A DNA stretch of 64,000 nucleotides, taken from NCBI RefSeq assembly GCF_003044935.1, contig NZ_POXP01000002.1:248001-312000 (forward strand). Direction: 5' to 3'. Within the stretch, counting starts at the first letter, position 1. Each line of letters opens with the position of its first letter. The notes under the pieces were generated by a model. The model searched no databases and was not told the origin of the DNA. It saw nothing but the letters and a program-made list of their open reading frames with translations. Both the position numbers and the translations under genes were made by a program. This DNA comes from Neisseria subflava (GTDB lineage: Bacteria > Pseudomonadota > Gammaproteobacteria > Burkholderiales > Neisseriaceae). Shown here piece after piece: positions 35,693 through 46,000 of this stretch.

Positions 35693-37966
35693 TTACCGCT
35701 TCAACTTCGCAAACGCATCCGCCATCGCCGAATTGGTCAGGGCGCGGTCGTTGCGTTGGGTTTTTCGGTCGCGGCGTTCCTGATGTCGGGTTTCAGACGG
35801 CCTGTTGCCTTTGGTTGCGCCGCCCGCTTCGTCATCCAGCCGCATAGTCAGCGCGATGCGTTTACGCGCGGCATCGACTTCCAGCACTCTCACTTTCACC
35901 ACGTCGCCGGCTTTCACCACTTCGCGCGGGTCTTGGACGAAACGATTGGACAACGCGGAGATGTGCACCAAGCCGTCCTGATGGACGCCGATGTCTACGA
36001 ACGCGCCGAAGTTGGCGACGTTGGAGACCACGCCTTCGAGTATCATGCCGACTTGCAAGTCGCTGATTTCGTGGATGCCTTCGGCGAAGGAGGCCGTCTG
36101 AAACTCACCGCGCGGGTCGCGGCCGGGTTTTTCCAACTCAGACAGGATGTCCAGAATAGTCGGCAGGCCGAAGCGCTCGTCGGTGAAATCGGACGCTTTG
36201 ATTTGCTTCACGCGCTCGCGGTTGCCGATGAGTTCGGCGGCGGTAATGCCTTGTTGCGCCAGCATTTTGGCGACGACGGGATAGGCTTCGGGGTGGACGG
36301 CGCTCGCGTCCAGCGGCTCTTTGCCGCCGTTAATCCGCAAAAATCCCGCCGCCTGCTCGAAGGTTTTTTCACCCAAACGCGGCACTTTCAGCAATTTTTT
36401 GCGGCTGTCGAACGCGCCGTTTTCATCGCGGTAGGCGACGATGTTTTGGGCAAGGGTTTGATTCAAACCGGAAATCCGCGCCAAGAGCGGGGCGGACGCG
36501 GTGTTCACGTCCACGCCGACGGCGTTCACGCAGTCTTCGACCACCGCGTCCAGCGATTTGGCGAGCTGGCTTTGGTTCACGTCGTGCTGATACTGCCCCA
36601 CGCCGATGGATTTGGGGTCGATTTTGACCAACTCGGCGAGCGGGTCTTGCAGCCTGCGAGCGATAGACACTGCGCCGCGCAGGGAAACGTCCAAGTCGGG
36701 GAACTCGCGCGCCGCCAGTTCGGACGCGGAATAAATCGACGCGCCGGCTTCGGAAACGACGATTTTGTGCAGCCCCATTTCTGGCATTCCGCGCACCAAT
36801 TCGCCCGCGATTTTGTCGGTTTCACGGCTGGCGGTGCCGTTGCCGATGGCGATGAGCTTCACGCCGTGCTGTTTAATCAGGCGCGACAGCGTTGCCAACA
36901 TGTTGTTTTCTTGATGCAAATAGACGATGACGGTATCCAGCAGCTTGCCTGTGTCGTCCACCACGGCGCATTTCACGCCGTTCTTGTAACCGGGGTCGAG
37001 ACCCAAAGTCGTCAGCCGTCCGGCGGGCGCGGCGAGCAGTAAGTCTTTGAGATTGCGGGCGAACACGGTAATCGCATCGGTATCGGCGGCTTCTTTCAAA
37101 CGATTTAGGGCTTCAAGTTCCAACGACAAAAAGATTTTTGCGCGCCAAGTCAGGCGAACGGTGTCGCGTAGCCATTTGTGGCCGTCTGAAACCTTGAAGC
37201 GGCGGGCGATGATTTGCTCGTATTCGCTTTGCTGCGTAATCGGCGTGTCATCGGGCTGGTATTTGAGCGCGATATTCAAAATGCCTTCGTTGCGGCCGCG
37301 CAATACCGCCAGCGCGCGGTGGCTGGGCATAGTGCGGATGGGTTCGCGATGGTCGAAATAATCGCTGAATTTTTCGCCTTCTGTTTCTTTGCCTTCAACG
37401 ACTTGCGCGTGGATTTCGGCTTCATTCCACAGCTTGTCACGCAGCGTACCGATGAGTTCCGCGTCTTCAGCAAACTGTTCCATCAGAATCGTGCGCGCAC
37501 CGTCCAGCGCGGCTTTGGCGTCGGGGACATTTTCGTTCAGGTAGCCCTGCGCGGCGGCTTCCACGTCCTGCGGCTGCTCGGCAAGCAACGCATCCGCCAG
37601 CGGCTGCAAACCGTGTTCGCGTGCGATTTGTGCTTTGGTGCGGCGTTTGGGTTTGTAGGGCAGATACAGGTCTTCCAGCGCGGTTTTGTTGTCGGCGGCT
37701 TCGATTTGCGCCCTGAGGTCGTCTGAAAGCTTGCCTTGCTCTTCAATACTTTTTAACACAACGGCTTTGCGCTCTTCCAATTCGCGCAGGTATTGCAGCC
37801 GCTCGGCAAGCTGGCGCAACTGCGTATCGTCCAACCCGCCCGTGGCTTCTTTACGGTAACGCGCGATAAAGGGGACGGTCGCGCCATCATCTAAAAGCTC
37901 AATGGCGGCACTGATTTGCGCGGCAGTGGCGGAGAGTTCTTGGGAAAGAATTTGAGTAATGTTCAT
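35693..37966 (-). CDS. tex: RNA-binding transcription accessory protein Tex
   Basis: A 757-residue cytoplasmic protein. I use the ATG at 37966; a TTG one codon earlier is possible. Tex domains in order: helical N-terminus ([12 protein letters not shown]), YqgF-like RNase H fold around residues 320-460 ([20 protein letters not shown]), helix-hairpin-helix ([18 protein letters not shown]) and an S1 RNA-binding domain at ~645-715 ([23 protein letters not shown]). In meningococcus tex forms region E of the capsule locus, beside the ctr genes; the same holds here. Confidence 0.95.
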   Translation of the reverse strand: MNITQILSQELSATAAQISAAIELLDDGATVPFIARYRKEATGGLDDTQLRQLAERLQYLRELEERKAVVLKSIEEQGKLSDDLRAQIEAADNKTALEDLYLPYKPKRRTKAQIAREHGLQPLADALLAEQPQDVEAAAQGYLNENVPDAKAALDGARTILMEQFAEDAELIGTLRDKLWNEAEIHAQVVEGKETEGEKFSDYFDHREPIRTMPSHRALAVLRGRNEGILNIALKYQPDDTPITQQSEYEQIIARRFKVSDGHKWLRDTVRLTWRAKIFLSLELEALNRLKEAADTDAITVFARNLKDLLLAAPAGRLTTLGLDPGYKNGVKCAVVDDTGKLLDTVIVYLHQENNMLATLSRLIKQHGVKLIAIGNGTASRETDKIAGELVRGMPEMGLHKIVVSEAGASIYSASELAAREFPDLDVSLRGAVSIARRLQDPLAELVKIDPKSIGVGQYQHDVNQSQLAKSLDAVVEDCVNAVGVDVNTASAPLLARISGLNQTLAQNIVAYRDENGAFDSRKKLLKVPRLGEKTFEQAAGFLRINGGKEPLDASAVHPEAYPVVAKMLAQQGITAAELIGNRERVKQIKASDFTDERFGLPTILDILSELEKPGRDPRGEFQTASFAEGIHEISDLQVGMILEGVVSNVANFGAFVDIGVHQDGLVHISALSNRFVQDPREVVKAGDVVKVRVLEVDAARKRIALTMRLDDEAGGATKGNRPSETRHQERRDRKTQRNDRALTNSAMADAFAKLKR

Positions 37967-37984
37967 CAATAGAATTCCAACGGA

Positions 37985-38012
37985 CAGGCCGTCTGAAATT
38001 TCAGACGGCCTG
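37985..38012 (-). repeat. Inverted DUS pair after ctrD
   Basis: CAGGCCGTCTGAAA-TTTCAGACGGCCTG, a perfect 28-base palindrome between ctrD and tex. It lacks a T run on the leftward side, so it may not stop transcription into tex. Confidence 0.8.
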
Positions 38013-38029
38013 ATTTAAAAACAATCGCT

Positions 38030-38680
38030 TTAAGGCAGCGAATTATAATATTCGTAGGCTTTGTCCATGTCTTCAAACTGGTACATATGCCCTTTTTCCA
38101 GCACCATCGCATTATCACAATATTGCTTCATGGCGCTGTGGCTATGCGATACCAAGATGATGGAACGGTCTTTGCGCTTTTCAAACAACTCGTACTTACA
38201 TTTATCGGCAAAGCGCGAGTCGCCAACTGCAATCACTTCGTCAATCAGATAGCAGTCAAACTCTACCGCCAACGACAAAGCAAATGCCAAACGTGCCTTC
38301 ATACCTGAAGAATAACGCTTGACCGGCTCATAAAGATATTGACCCAGCTCGGAAAACTCTTCGGTAAAGTTCTTCACATAATCGATGTCGACGTTGTAAA
38401 TCCGACAGATGAAACGCAAATTGTCCATACCGGTCAGACTGCCTTGAAACGCACCGGAGAATGCCAAAGGCCAAGAAATACTCATCGTACGTTTGATTTC
38501 TCCCGTGGTCGGCGGTTCAACGCCACTAATCAAACGGATGAGCGTCGATTTACCTGCACCGTTGCGGCCAAGAATACCGATTTTCTCGCCCTTCTCCATT
38601 TTGAAGTTGATATCGTGCAAGACTGTCCGCCAACCTTGGCGGGTCAGATACCGTTTGGAAACGTGTTCAACTGAAATCAT
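38030..38680 (-). CDS. ctrD: Capsule export ABC transporter ATP-binding protein CtrD
   Basis: A 216-residue ATPase, KpsT homologue, that powers capsule export. Walker A is [10 protein letters not shown] near residue 38, the signature is [14 protein letters not shown] and Walker B is [12 protein letters not shown]. Length and sequence are typical of CtrD. Its start overlaps the ctrC stop by 4 bases. Last gene of the ctrABCD operon. Confidence 0.96.
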   Translation of the reverse strand: MISVEHVSKRYLTRQGWRTVLHDINFKMEKGEKIGILGRNGAGKSTLIRLISGVEPPTTGEIKRTMSISWPLAFSGAFQGSLTGMDNLRFICRIYNVDIDYVKNFTEEFSELGQYLYEPVKRYSSGMKARLAFALSLAVEFDCYLIDEVIAVGDSRFADKCKYELFEKRKDRSIILVSHSHSAMKQYCDNAMVLEKGHMYQFEDMDKAYEYYNSLP

Positions 38681-39474
38681 TGCGGCTCAACCCCTTTGCT
38701 GAATCTCGCCACCATCGCCAAACCAAGCAGCAGCAAAACCAAGTTACACAACAAAATATACCAAGGATTTTCGTAAGTCGTGACGCTGTCGCCAAAATAT
38801 CCGGCACGGAACATTTCTGTACCATGCACCATCGGAATCATCAGCACATAGTGTTGTAACTGCTGAGGCAGGTTGTGTACGAAGAAAAACACGCCGGATA
38901 AAGGCATCATCACAAAACTGATGGTACTCCAAACCTTACCAAACGGTTCAAAGTGAAACGCCACCGAACAAATGACCAGCCCCAATCCAACGGCAAACAT
39001 TGCCATCAAAAGCCAAGCCAACAACATATAGAAAATATCTGCCGGTACATCAATCCAACCGATGATGACCAATGCGAACATAATCACGACCTGCGCAATG
39101 GTGGCGCCGGCAATCTCCAACAACATACGCGCAAAAATGGTATCCAAAACGCGTACATTTCGGTGATACAGCAAGCTTGTATTGGCCGAAATCGAACCGA
39201 TGGCACGATTAGAAGCATTACGCCACATCATCATCATCGGATAGCCTGTCAGCGTGAATGCAACGATATTCAAAGCTGACACGTTGTGCATGCGGAAAAA
39301 TTTCCACATCAACACCATAACCAAAGTCAGCAGCAAAGGTTCGACAAACAACCACAAAAAACCAATGTTATTACGACCGTAGCGAGTAATAATTTCACGC
39401 ATTAAGAGTGCGCCGATTACCCTTTTTTGAATAAGCAGCGACTCCAAAAACGATGTTTTATGTAGCTCTTTCAT
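38677..39474 (-). CDS. ctrC: Capsule export ABC transporter permease CtrC
   Basis: A 265-residue inner-membrane permease with six membrane helices, KpsM homologue (ABC-2 type). It begins with an amphipathic N-terminal part, [30 protein letters not shown], the conserved ABC-2 interface helix. It exports the lipid-linked polysaccharide with CtrD. Its ATG shares its first base region with the end of ctrB, so the two are coupled. Confidence 0.96.
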   Translation of the reverse strand: MKELHKTSFLESLLIQKRVIGALLMREIITRYGRNNIGFLWLFVEPLLLTLVMVLMWKFFRMHNVSALNIVAFTLTGYPMMMMWRNASNRAIGSISANTSLLYHRNVRVLDTIFARMLLEIAGATIAQVVIMFALVIIGWIDVPADIFYMLLAWLLMAMFAVGLGLVICSVAFHFEPFGKVWSTISFVMMPLSGVFFFVHNLPQQLQHYVLMIPMVHGTEMFRAGYFGDSVTTYENPWYILLCNLVLLLLGLAMVARFSKGVEPQ

Positions 39475-40643
39475 CAGTTTTTATGCTCACGGATACTTGC
39501 CGTCAGCAACACGGCTATGCCATAGACAATCAAACCGATGACAAACGTTGCCACGATGTTGTACAAACGGTTTGGCTCATGTGCCAAGTCAGGTTTGTTC
39601 GGCTGGGAAATCACTTCCAAATACAATTGCTGACGATCTGCTTCCGCTTTTGCACTTTCCAAAGAAGTCATCGCCGCAGCCAATTGTTTCTCAGCCAATT
39701 CGTTTTCCAAATACACGCGCTGATATTCCGCCGCCTGATTGGACAATGATCCCTCGCCACCGCCGGAAATCGCTTTCATTTGTTGCGAGATTTCTTTACG
39801 CAAGCTCTTCTCACGCGCAATCAAACCTGGAATTTGCGGGTTTTCAGGCGTAACAGCTTTTACCTGGTCAAGCTGGGTTTGAATGACAATCAACTCATCC
39901 TGCAATTTGGATACCAAACCCATTTGCACATCGGATTGCGCCTTCAAGTCGAAAATACCGTTGGAAACACGGAATTTTGTCAATTGGGCAGAAGCTTCTT
40001 TAACTTTCTCCTCAGCCGAATTGACCACTTCTTGAGCATAACGAATCGTATCCTGACGAGCACGTTCGTTCAGCTGGTTGATCAATACCTCGCCCTGTTT
40101 GAGCAAAGCATCATTGATCTTTTGAGATTCACCGGCATTGAACGATATAACGCTCAAATTGGAAATGCCTGAGACAGAGTCAAAATGGATGGATACCTTA
40201 TCGCGGTAGTATTGATAAAACGCTTCATCCTCGCCACGCAGGCCAAAACCATTAAAACGGCTGAAGATGTCGCCTTCTTTTTCATAAAAATCACGAACGG
40301 GCATTTTCTTACGCAACGCGTCCAAAGCTGAACGCGACTGCATATATTCCTGCACGGTATAAATATCGTCTTGCGCACGAGAGAAACCAGACCCCTGCAA
40401 AATGGCACCCAAGCCGTTCAAAGACGATTGGCTCTTAGGAGAGCGCACCACAAAGCTGGACTGGGATGTGAACTGATCGGAAGCAAATATTCCGTAATAC
40501 ACACCGGAACACAAAGTCGGCACGATAACCGTTACCCAAAGCAACGGATTAATCTTACGTAACCAAGACTTTTTGGCCTTTTTCTTTTCGGGAGCCGGTT
40601 GTTCCGGTTTCACATCCACATTTGCAGAAACTTGCTCAGACAT
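39474..40643 (-). CDS. ctrB: Capsule export inner-membrane protein CtrB (KpsE-type)
   Basis: A polysaccharide co-polymerase-like protein that links the ABC transporter to the outer-membrane channel. I start at 40643 (MSEQVSANV), as in meningococcal CtrB, with GGGGAAA just upstream; an ATG at 40655 overlapping the ctrA stop would add four residues. Two membrane helices (near residues 40 and 370) flank a large periplasmic coiled-coil domain (~250-340). N-terminal Pro/Lys-rich stretch is cytoplasmic. Confidence 0.95.
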   Translation of the reverse strand: MSEQVSANVDVKPEQPAPEKKKAKKSWLRKINPLLWVTVIVPTLCSGVYYGIFASDQFTSQSSFVVRSPKSQSSLNGLGAILQGSGFSRAQDDIYTVQEYMQSRSALDALRKKMPVRDFYEKEGDIFSRFNGFGLRGEDEAFYQYYRDKVSIHFDSVSGISNLSVISFNAGESQKINDALLKQGEVLINQLNERARQDTIRYAQEVVNSAEEKVKEASAQLTKFRVSNGIFDLKAQSDVQMGLVSKLQDELIVIQTQLDQVKAVTPENPQIPGLIAREKSLRKEISQQMKAISGGGEGSLSNQAAEYQRVYLENELAEKQLAAAMTSLESAKAEADRQQLYLEVISQPNKPDLAHEPNRLYNIVATFVIGLIVYGIAVLLTASIREHKN

Positions 40644-40654
40644 TATTTTCCCCA

Positions 40655-41833
40655 TTAGTTCACTAAATTATTAATACTGTTCGCACTGCTCACCACAGGT
40701 GAGAACACAAATGACAAGAACTTGCGTACTTCAGCCATCGGCGCATTCGATACGTACACCACGTCCTTATCCTTCACAGGGAAACGCTGCATCCAAAACA
40801 TAGAATTCGCATCTGCCAGGTTCAAACGGTAGACCACAGGAATCTCCGCACGATCGCCATAACCCTTTTCAACCCATTTAGATTGTTTCTCAGGAGGCAG
40901 CTCGGATAAAGGCGCATAACGGAATACAAATACACCGCGCGCATCTGCACGATAATCCTGCAAACCGCCCATACGTCCCACAGCCTCAGCCAAAGACAAG
41001 CCCTTCACAGAGAAACCAATCTGCTGCGTATGACCAACCGCACCCATAGACGTAAACGTGCTCGGATTTGTAATCATCGTGATCACGTCACCGCGACGCA
41101 ACAAAATATTTTGACGCGGATGCGCCACCAAATCTTCCAGAGCAATCGTTCTGACAACATTACCGCGTGTCAGCTGTACGTTCGTATCCTGAACATTCGC
41201 AGTCGAACCGCCCACCGCAGCCACCGCATCCAACACACGCTCGCCTGCAGCCGTCAAAGGCATACGCACACTGTTGCCCGCACGGATAACCGATACATTC
41301 GCCGCATTATTTTGCACCATGCGCACCATTACCTGCGGCTGGTTCGCCATTTTTTTCAGACGGCCTTTAATAATGTTTTGCACCTGAACCGGTGTTTTAC
41401 CAAGGACAGACACATCGCCGATAAACGGCACAGAAATCGTGCCTGAAGAGCTGACCATCTGTTCAGGCAGCTTCGTTTGCTGCGCATTACCCGAACCGGT
41501 AGACGACAAAGCTCCGCCGAACAACACAGCCGGAGGAGCTTCCCAAATCGTAATGTCCAGCACATCACCTATATTGATAGCCCCTATTGATGACGTACCA
41601 TCGCCCAACTGAGCAAATGACTGATTAACTTGCGCTTGATATAGCGACTGAGCTACCGCACCATTCACATCAATCAATTCCACCTCCGGTACTTCGGCTG
41701 TAGCCTGCTGTTGCCCCAAAGCAACAACATTTCGTGTACTTGGGCCGGAAGTAGGAAGAGAAGAGCATGCAGCCAACAGACTGACACACAACAATAACAT
41801 GCCCCTGCGGGTAAGACATTCTGCTTTCAACAT
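40655..41833 (-). CDS. ctrA: Capsule export outer-membrane lipoprotein CtrA (Wza-type)
   Basis: A 392-residue outer-membrane polysaccharide export protein. The lipobox LLAAC gives a lipidated Cys23. The Poly_export domain (NIGDVLDITIWEAPP, ~88-102), the SLBB domains and the C-terminus FVFSPVVSSANSINNL are nearly identical to meningococcal CtrA, while the N-terminal 60 residues are more variable. First gene of ctrABCD, transcribed away from the synthesis genes across a 119-bp spacer, the same arrangement as in meningococcus. Confidence 0.97.
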   Translation of the reverse strand: MLKAECLTRRGMLLLCVSLLAACSSLPTSGPSTRNVVALGQQQATAEVPEVELIDVNGAVAQSLYQAQVNQSFAQLGDGTSSIGAINIGDVLDITIWEAPPAVLFGGALSSTGSGNAQQTKLPEQMVSSSGTISVPFIGDVSVLGKTPVQVQNIIKGRLKKMANQPQVMVRMVQNNAANVSVIRAGNSVRMPLTAAGERVLDAVAAVGGSTANVQDTNVQLTRGNVVRTIALEDLVAHPRQNILLRRGDVITMITNPSTFTSMGAVGHTQQIGFSVKGLSLAEAVGRMGGLQDYRADARGVFVFRYAPLSELPPEKQSKWVEKGYGDRAEIPVVYRLNLADANSMFWMQRFPVKDKDVVYVSNAPMAEVRKFLSFVFSPVVSSANSINNLVN

Positions 41834-41870
41834 TGATTAAATCTCACTATACTTTTAATTACGCACAGCC

Positions 41871-41879
41871 ATTATAACA
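41871..41879 (-). promoter_or_regulatory. Extended -10 promoter of ctrABCD
   Basis: Read leftward, TGTTATAAT is an extended -10 about 38 bp before ctrA. The 119-bp spacer 41834-41952 also carries one DUS and must hold the promoter of the rightward synthesis genes, for which I see no clear -10. Confidence 0.55.
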
Positions 41880-41952
41880 CCTGATGAAATATTAGGCCGT
41901 CTGAAAACCTGACATAAGCATCAAAAGACATCACATTACAGCGAATACCGTC

Positions 41953-43056
41953 ATGAGAAAACTTAAAAAACTGATTCGACAACCAGGTGTATTCTTCCGC
42001 GACTATCTCAACAAAAGATACCCTGTCCGAAACGCCGAACAGCGTACAACAGAGTCTGACGAACCGGTCATTATCGACAACAGCCTGTATTTAGCCGAAA
42101 TTGAAAATAGTATCGACCTTCCCCCTATTAAAGTTGATGTCGTTTTCACATGGGTAAATAACCAAGATCCCAAATGGCAGCAACACCGCCGCCAATATAG
42201 CCCTACTGCCGAAAAAAACGCACTTCACAATAATGACGAAGCTCGTTTCAGCAACCACAACGAACTTTACTATTCACTTCACAGCGTGCGTACCTTCCTG
42301 CCGTGGGTTAACCATATCTACATCATTACCGACAACCAACGCCCCGATTGGCTCAACCCTGCCGACTATCCCAATGTCAGCATAATAGATCACAGTCAAA
42401 TCATTGACCCGCAATACCTGCCCACCTTCAATTCGCATGTAATCGAAGCACACTTGCACAACATTCCCAATCTAAATGAGCACTTCATCTATTTTAACGA
42501 TGATGTATTTGTTGCCCGACCATTACCGAAGGAACATTTTTTTCACGCCAACGGGATTGCTTCACTTTTTATTGCAGACAAAAGCCTAAAACAAATGTCC
42601 GAAAGAGGAACCGACACACCCACTCTTTCCGCCTCAAAAAACTGTATCGCACTATTACAACAGCACTACGACTGCCACATCGACCGTCCGTTAGTACACA
42701 CCTATATCCCACTGCATAAAAGCAGCTTTCAATTTGCTTGGCAGCACTACCGTACTGAGATTGAAGCCTTTTTATCCAACCGTTTCCGTTCTAACCACGA
42801 TCTCAACCTTGCCACCTTCCTCGTACCTTGGCTGATGTTTTTAAACAGGAAATCTACAGTAGGTAATGAAATATGTTATTATTTTAATATCCGCTCCAAC
42901 AAAGCGCCTGCCCAATATATCAAGCTCTTAGAAAATAAAAAAAATGGGCGGCAGCCACACTCTTTTTGTGCCAACGATTTTCACAGCCAGCAACAGATTG
43001 AAAACTACCAGGACAAACTGATTCAAATGCTGGAAAATTACTTCAAAACCAAATAA
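41953..43056 (+). CDS. Stealth-family capsule sugar-phosphate transferase
   Basis: A 367-residue cytoplasmic enzyme of the Stealth family, which makes phosphodiester links by moving hexose-1-phosphate (as in meningococcal CsaB/SacB, CslB and CsxA). Conserved regions in order: CR1 DVVFTWVN (62-69), CR2 ELYYSLHSVRTFLPWVNHIY with IITDNQRPDW (~100-135), STFxSHxIE-like FNSHVIEAHLHNIP and FIYFNDDVF (~178-186), CR3 around HTYIPLHKSSF, and CR4 with the FRSNHDLNLATFL block. It starts with KLKKLIRQPGVFFRDYLNKR, a basic motif also at the start of the next gene product. First gene of the capsule synthesis unit. Confidence 0.88.
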   Translation: MRKLKKLIRQPGVFFRDYLNKRYPVRNAEQRTTESDEPVIIDNSLYLAEIENSIDLPPIKVDVVFTWVNNQDPKWQQHRRQYSPTAEKNALHNNDEARFSNHNELYYSLHSVRTFLPWVNHIYIITDNQRPDWLNPADYPNVSIIDHSQIIDPQYLPTFNSHVIEAHLHNIPNLNEHFIYFNDDVFVARPLPKEHFFHANGIASLFIADKSLKQMSERGTDTPTLSASKNCIALLQQHYDCHIDRPLVHTYIPLHKSSFQFAWQHYRTEIEAFLSNRFRSNHDLNLATFLVPWLMFLNRKSTVGNEICYYFNIRSNKAPAQYIKLLENKKNGRQPHSFCANDFHSQQQIENYQDKLIQMLENYFKTK

Positions 43057-43074
43057 AAATAAAAGGTCAAAAAA

Positions 43075-46000
43075 ATGAACAATAAAAAATTTCGGAAGCT
43101 CTTACGAGACCCTAAACTCTTTTTCCGCGACATGTACGCCAAACGCGTAATGAAACTCAAAAAATACCTTCCCTTAAAATACGAAGGTAATAATCAATTT
43201 ACAATCGTTTCAGCCGTTTATAACGTCGAAAAATACCTTGATGAATACTTTGACAGTATCGTCAAACAAAGCTTGAATTTCAAAAAACACATTCAAATCA
43301 TTCTAGTAGATGATGGGTCAACCGACCATTCAGCAGAAATCATCAAACGATGGCAAGCCAAATTTCCTAAAAATATCCATTATTTTTACAAAGAAAATGG
43401 CGGCCAGGCCTCGGCACGCAATCTAGGTTTACAACATACACAAACGGAATGGGTAGTATTTACTGACCCTGACGATTATCTTCACCCTGACTACTTCAAA
43501 TCAGTAGATACTCAAATTAGCCAACATCCGTCGGCAGTAACCGTAGCTACCAATATGATTTTTTTCTTTGAAAATCAAAATATTATAAAAGATAATCATC
43601 CTTTAAAATTCCGTTTTGATAAAACCCACGTTATTGATGTTGCTAAGCTCGATAAATTTATCAATATGTCAGCTGCCTCCACCTTTTTCAGAGTCAGCCA
43701 TATTAAAAAACAGAATTTGGTGTTTGACCACAATGTTAAGCCAAACTTTGAAGATGGCAAATTTATTGCAGACTATTTATTAGATTTGCAGGATGCAAAA
43801 GCTGTGTTTGACAGAGATGCCGTCTATTTCTATCGCAAACGTGAAAGTGGCACATCCACTTTAGATACTTCTTGGCAAAAAGTAGAAAAGTTTTCTAATG
43901 TTTTTGAGTATGGCTTCTTGCCTATGCTTCAAAACTATAAAAACCGCTTAGGGCATGTACCCTCCTCAATACAAAAAACCGCATTATATGATATGGCTTG
44001 GTATATCCAAAAATTGCTTAATAGACCTGAACGTCTAGATTTGTTGGATGCCAAACAAAAATCACATTTTTATGATCTAATGCAGCAGGTTTTTAATTAT
44101 ATTGATCAAAAAAATATTATGGAATTTGGCTTAGCGGGAGTATGGCTATTCCATAAAGTTGGTATGCTTGGAATGTTCAAACAGAGCGAGCCACCATTCC
44201 AAATCGCCTATATTGAAAACATTGATCGTGAACGCAAACAGTTCCTTATCAGCTATTTTACCTATTTCGACCAGCCATATTCTGTGCAGGCTGATGGGCA
44301 TGATCTTATTCCTGTCTATGTAAAAAGCGTAGTTAATAAGCTAAATGAACAATTATTTGTTTACGAAAAACGTTTGTGGGTTCCCTATGGGGATGTTGCA
44401 GACAACGCCAAAATTAATATTCTACTTAACAAAAAAGCAATGCGAATTTCGATTAAAGGTAAAACCTTTATGCACGGCATCGCATTAAATGAACTTATCG
44501 GTTTATTTACGCCGTCTGAAAAATACCTTTCAGACGGCAGTTGGCTCTTGATGGACAGGGAAACCAAAGCTGACGACAACGCTGAGCATTTTTATCGTTA
44601 TATGATGCAGAACCACCCTGAACAAACTTGTTATTTCGCACTCAACAGAACCGCCTCTGACTGGAACCGTCTCGAACAAGAAGGCTTTAAACTTGTAGAA
44701 TTTGGTGGTAGAGAATACGAACAACGTTTGCGTAAAGCTGAAAAAATCATTTCCAGCCATCTAGAAAAACACATTAACAATTATTTTGGTGATTTGTACG
44801 AACACAGCAAAAAATTCGTCTTCCTTCAACATGGAGTCACCCAAAACGACCTTTCTGCATGGTTCAATACTAAAACTAATCTACATTGTTTTATTACTAC
44901 TGCCACCCCTGAATATCAAACAATCATAGCTAACCCTAGCCGCTATAAGCTAACAAAAAAAGAAACAGTGTTAGCAGGCTTTCCTCGTTATGATAGTTTA
45001 GTATCAAAAAATATTGATCAAAGTAGAAAAATCCTAATTATGCCTACTTGGAGAAACAATATTGTAGGACAAAATATTGGTCGCGGTAGCAACACACGTG
45101 CGTTAAATAGTGATTTTATGAAAACTTCCTATGCGCAACATTGGTTTAATTTTTTGCACTCTATAAATTTAAGACAATTAGCAGAAAAGTTTAACTATGA
45201 AGTTATATTTGCTCCACACCCGAATATTGAGCCTTATTTAGACTTCTTTGATATTCCTAATTACATTCAGGTTTGGAAAGGATCAAGTGCTATAGAAAGT
45301 ATACAAACCTTATTTGGCCAATCATCAATTTTAATTACTGACTATTCCTCTGTAGCCTTTGATATGGCATATCTGAATAAATCTATTATCTATTATCAAT
45401 TTGATCAAAAAGAATTTTTCTCTGGAGCCCATACCCTTCAAAGGGGATGGTTTGACTATGAAAGTTCTGGCTTTGGGCCAGTCACGTTAACTGAACAAGA
45501 AACATTTAATGAACTAGAAAATATTCTCAAAACGGGTTTAAAACCAAAATATCTTGAACGTATCCGTGCTACCTTCCCATTTCAAAAAGGTGGTAACTGC
45601 GAACGTGTGTATCAAGCTATTATCGCCCTTGATCATGCCGAAACTGTCGACAACCTACCGATTCTGGTCGATATGATTGAGCAAGCAGAAAATCATCAGG
45701 CATGGGATTTGGCTGCAAGCCGTATTCAAACTCTGCTTGATACAGGCCGTCTGAATGCGGAAGAAACAGCTGATTATCGCCATCGTTATCTGAACGCTTT
45801 ATTTGAGAGCAAACAGTTTGATACTTTGCAAAACCTGTTACCTGATTATCCCGATACCGCAGGTTACTGGAATGCGAAAATGGACTTATATATCGGTAAT
45901 GCCGTTAAAGGGGCGGAATTTTTTGCTGAAAACGAGCATATAGGAACGCAAAATGATTTACTTATAGCATTACTTGCAGCCTCGTTTCATCAAGCAAAAA

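Noticed and set aside
35756-37042. 428-residue open frame antisense to tex
   Set aside because: Shadow frame of a G/C-rich real gene; low-complexity Phe/His/Gly composition typical of such shadows.
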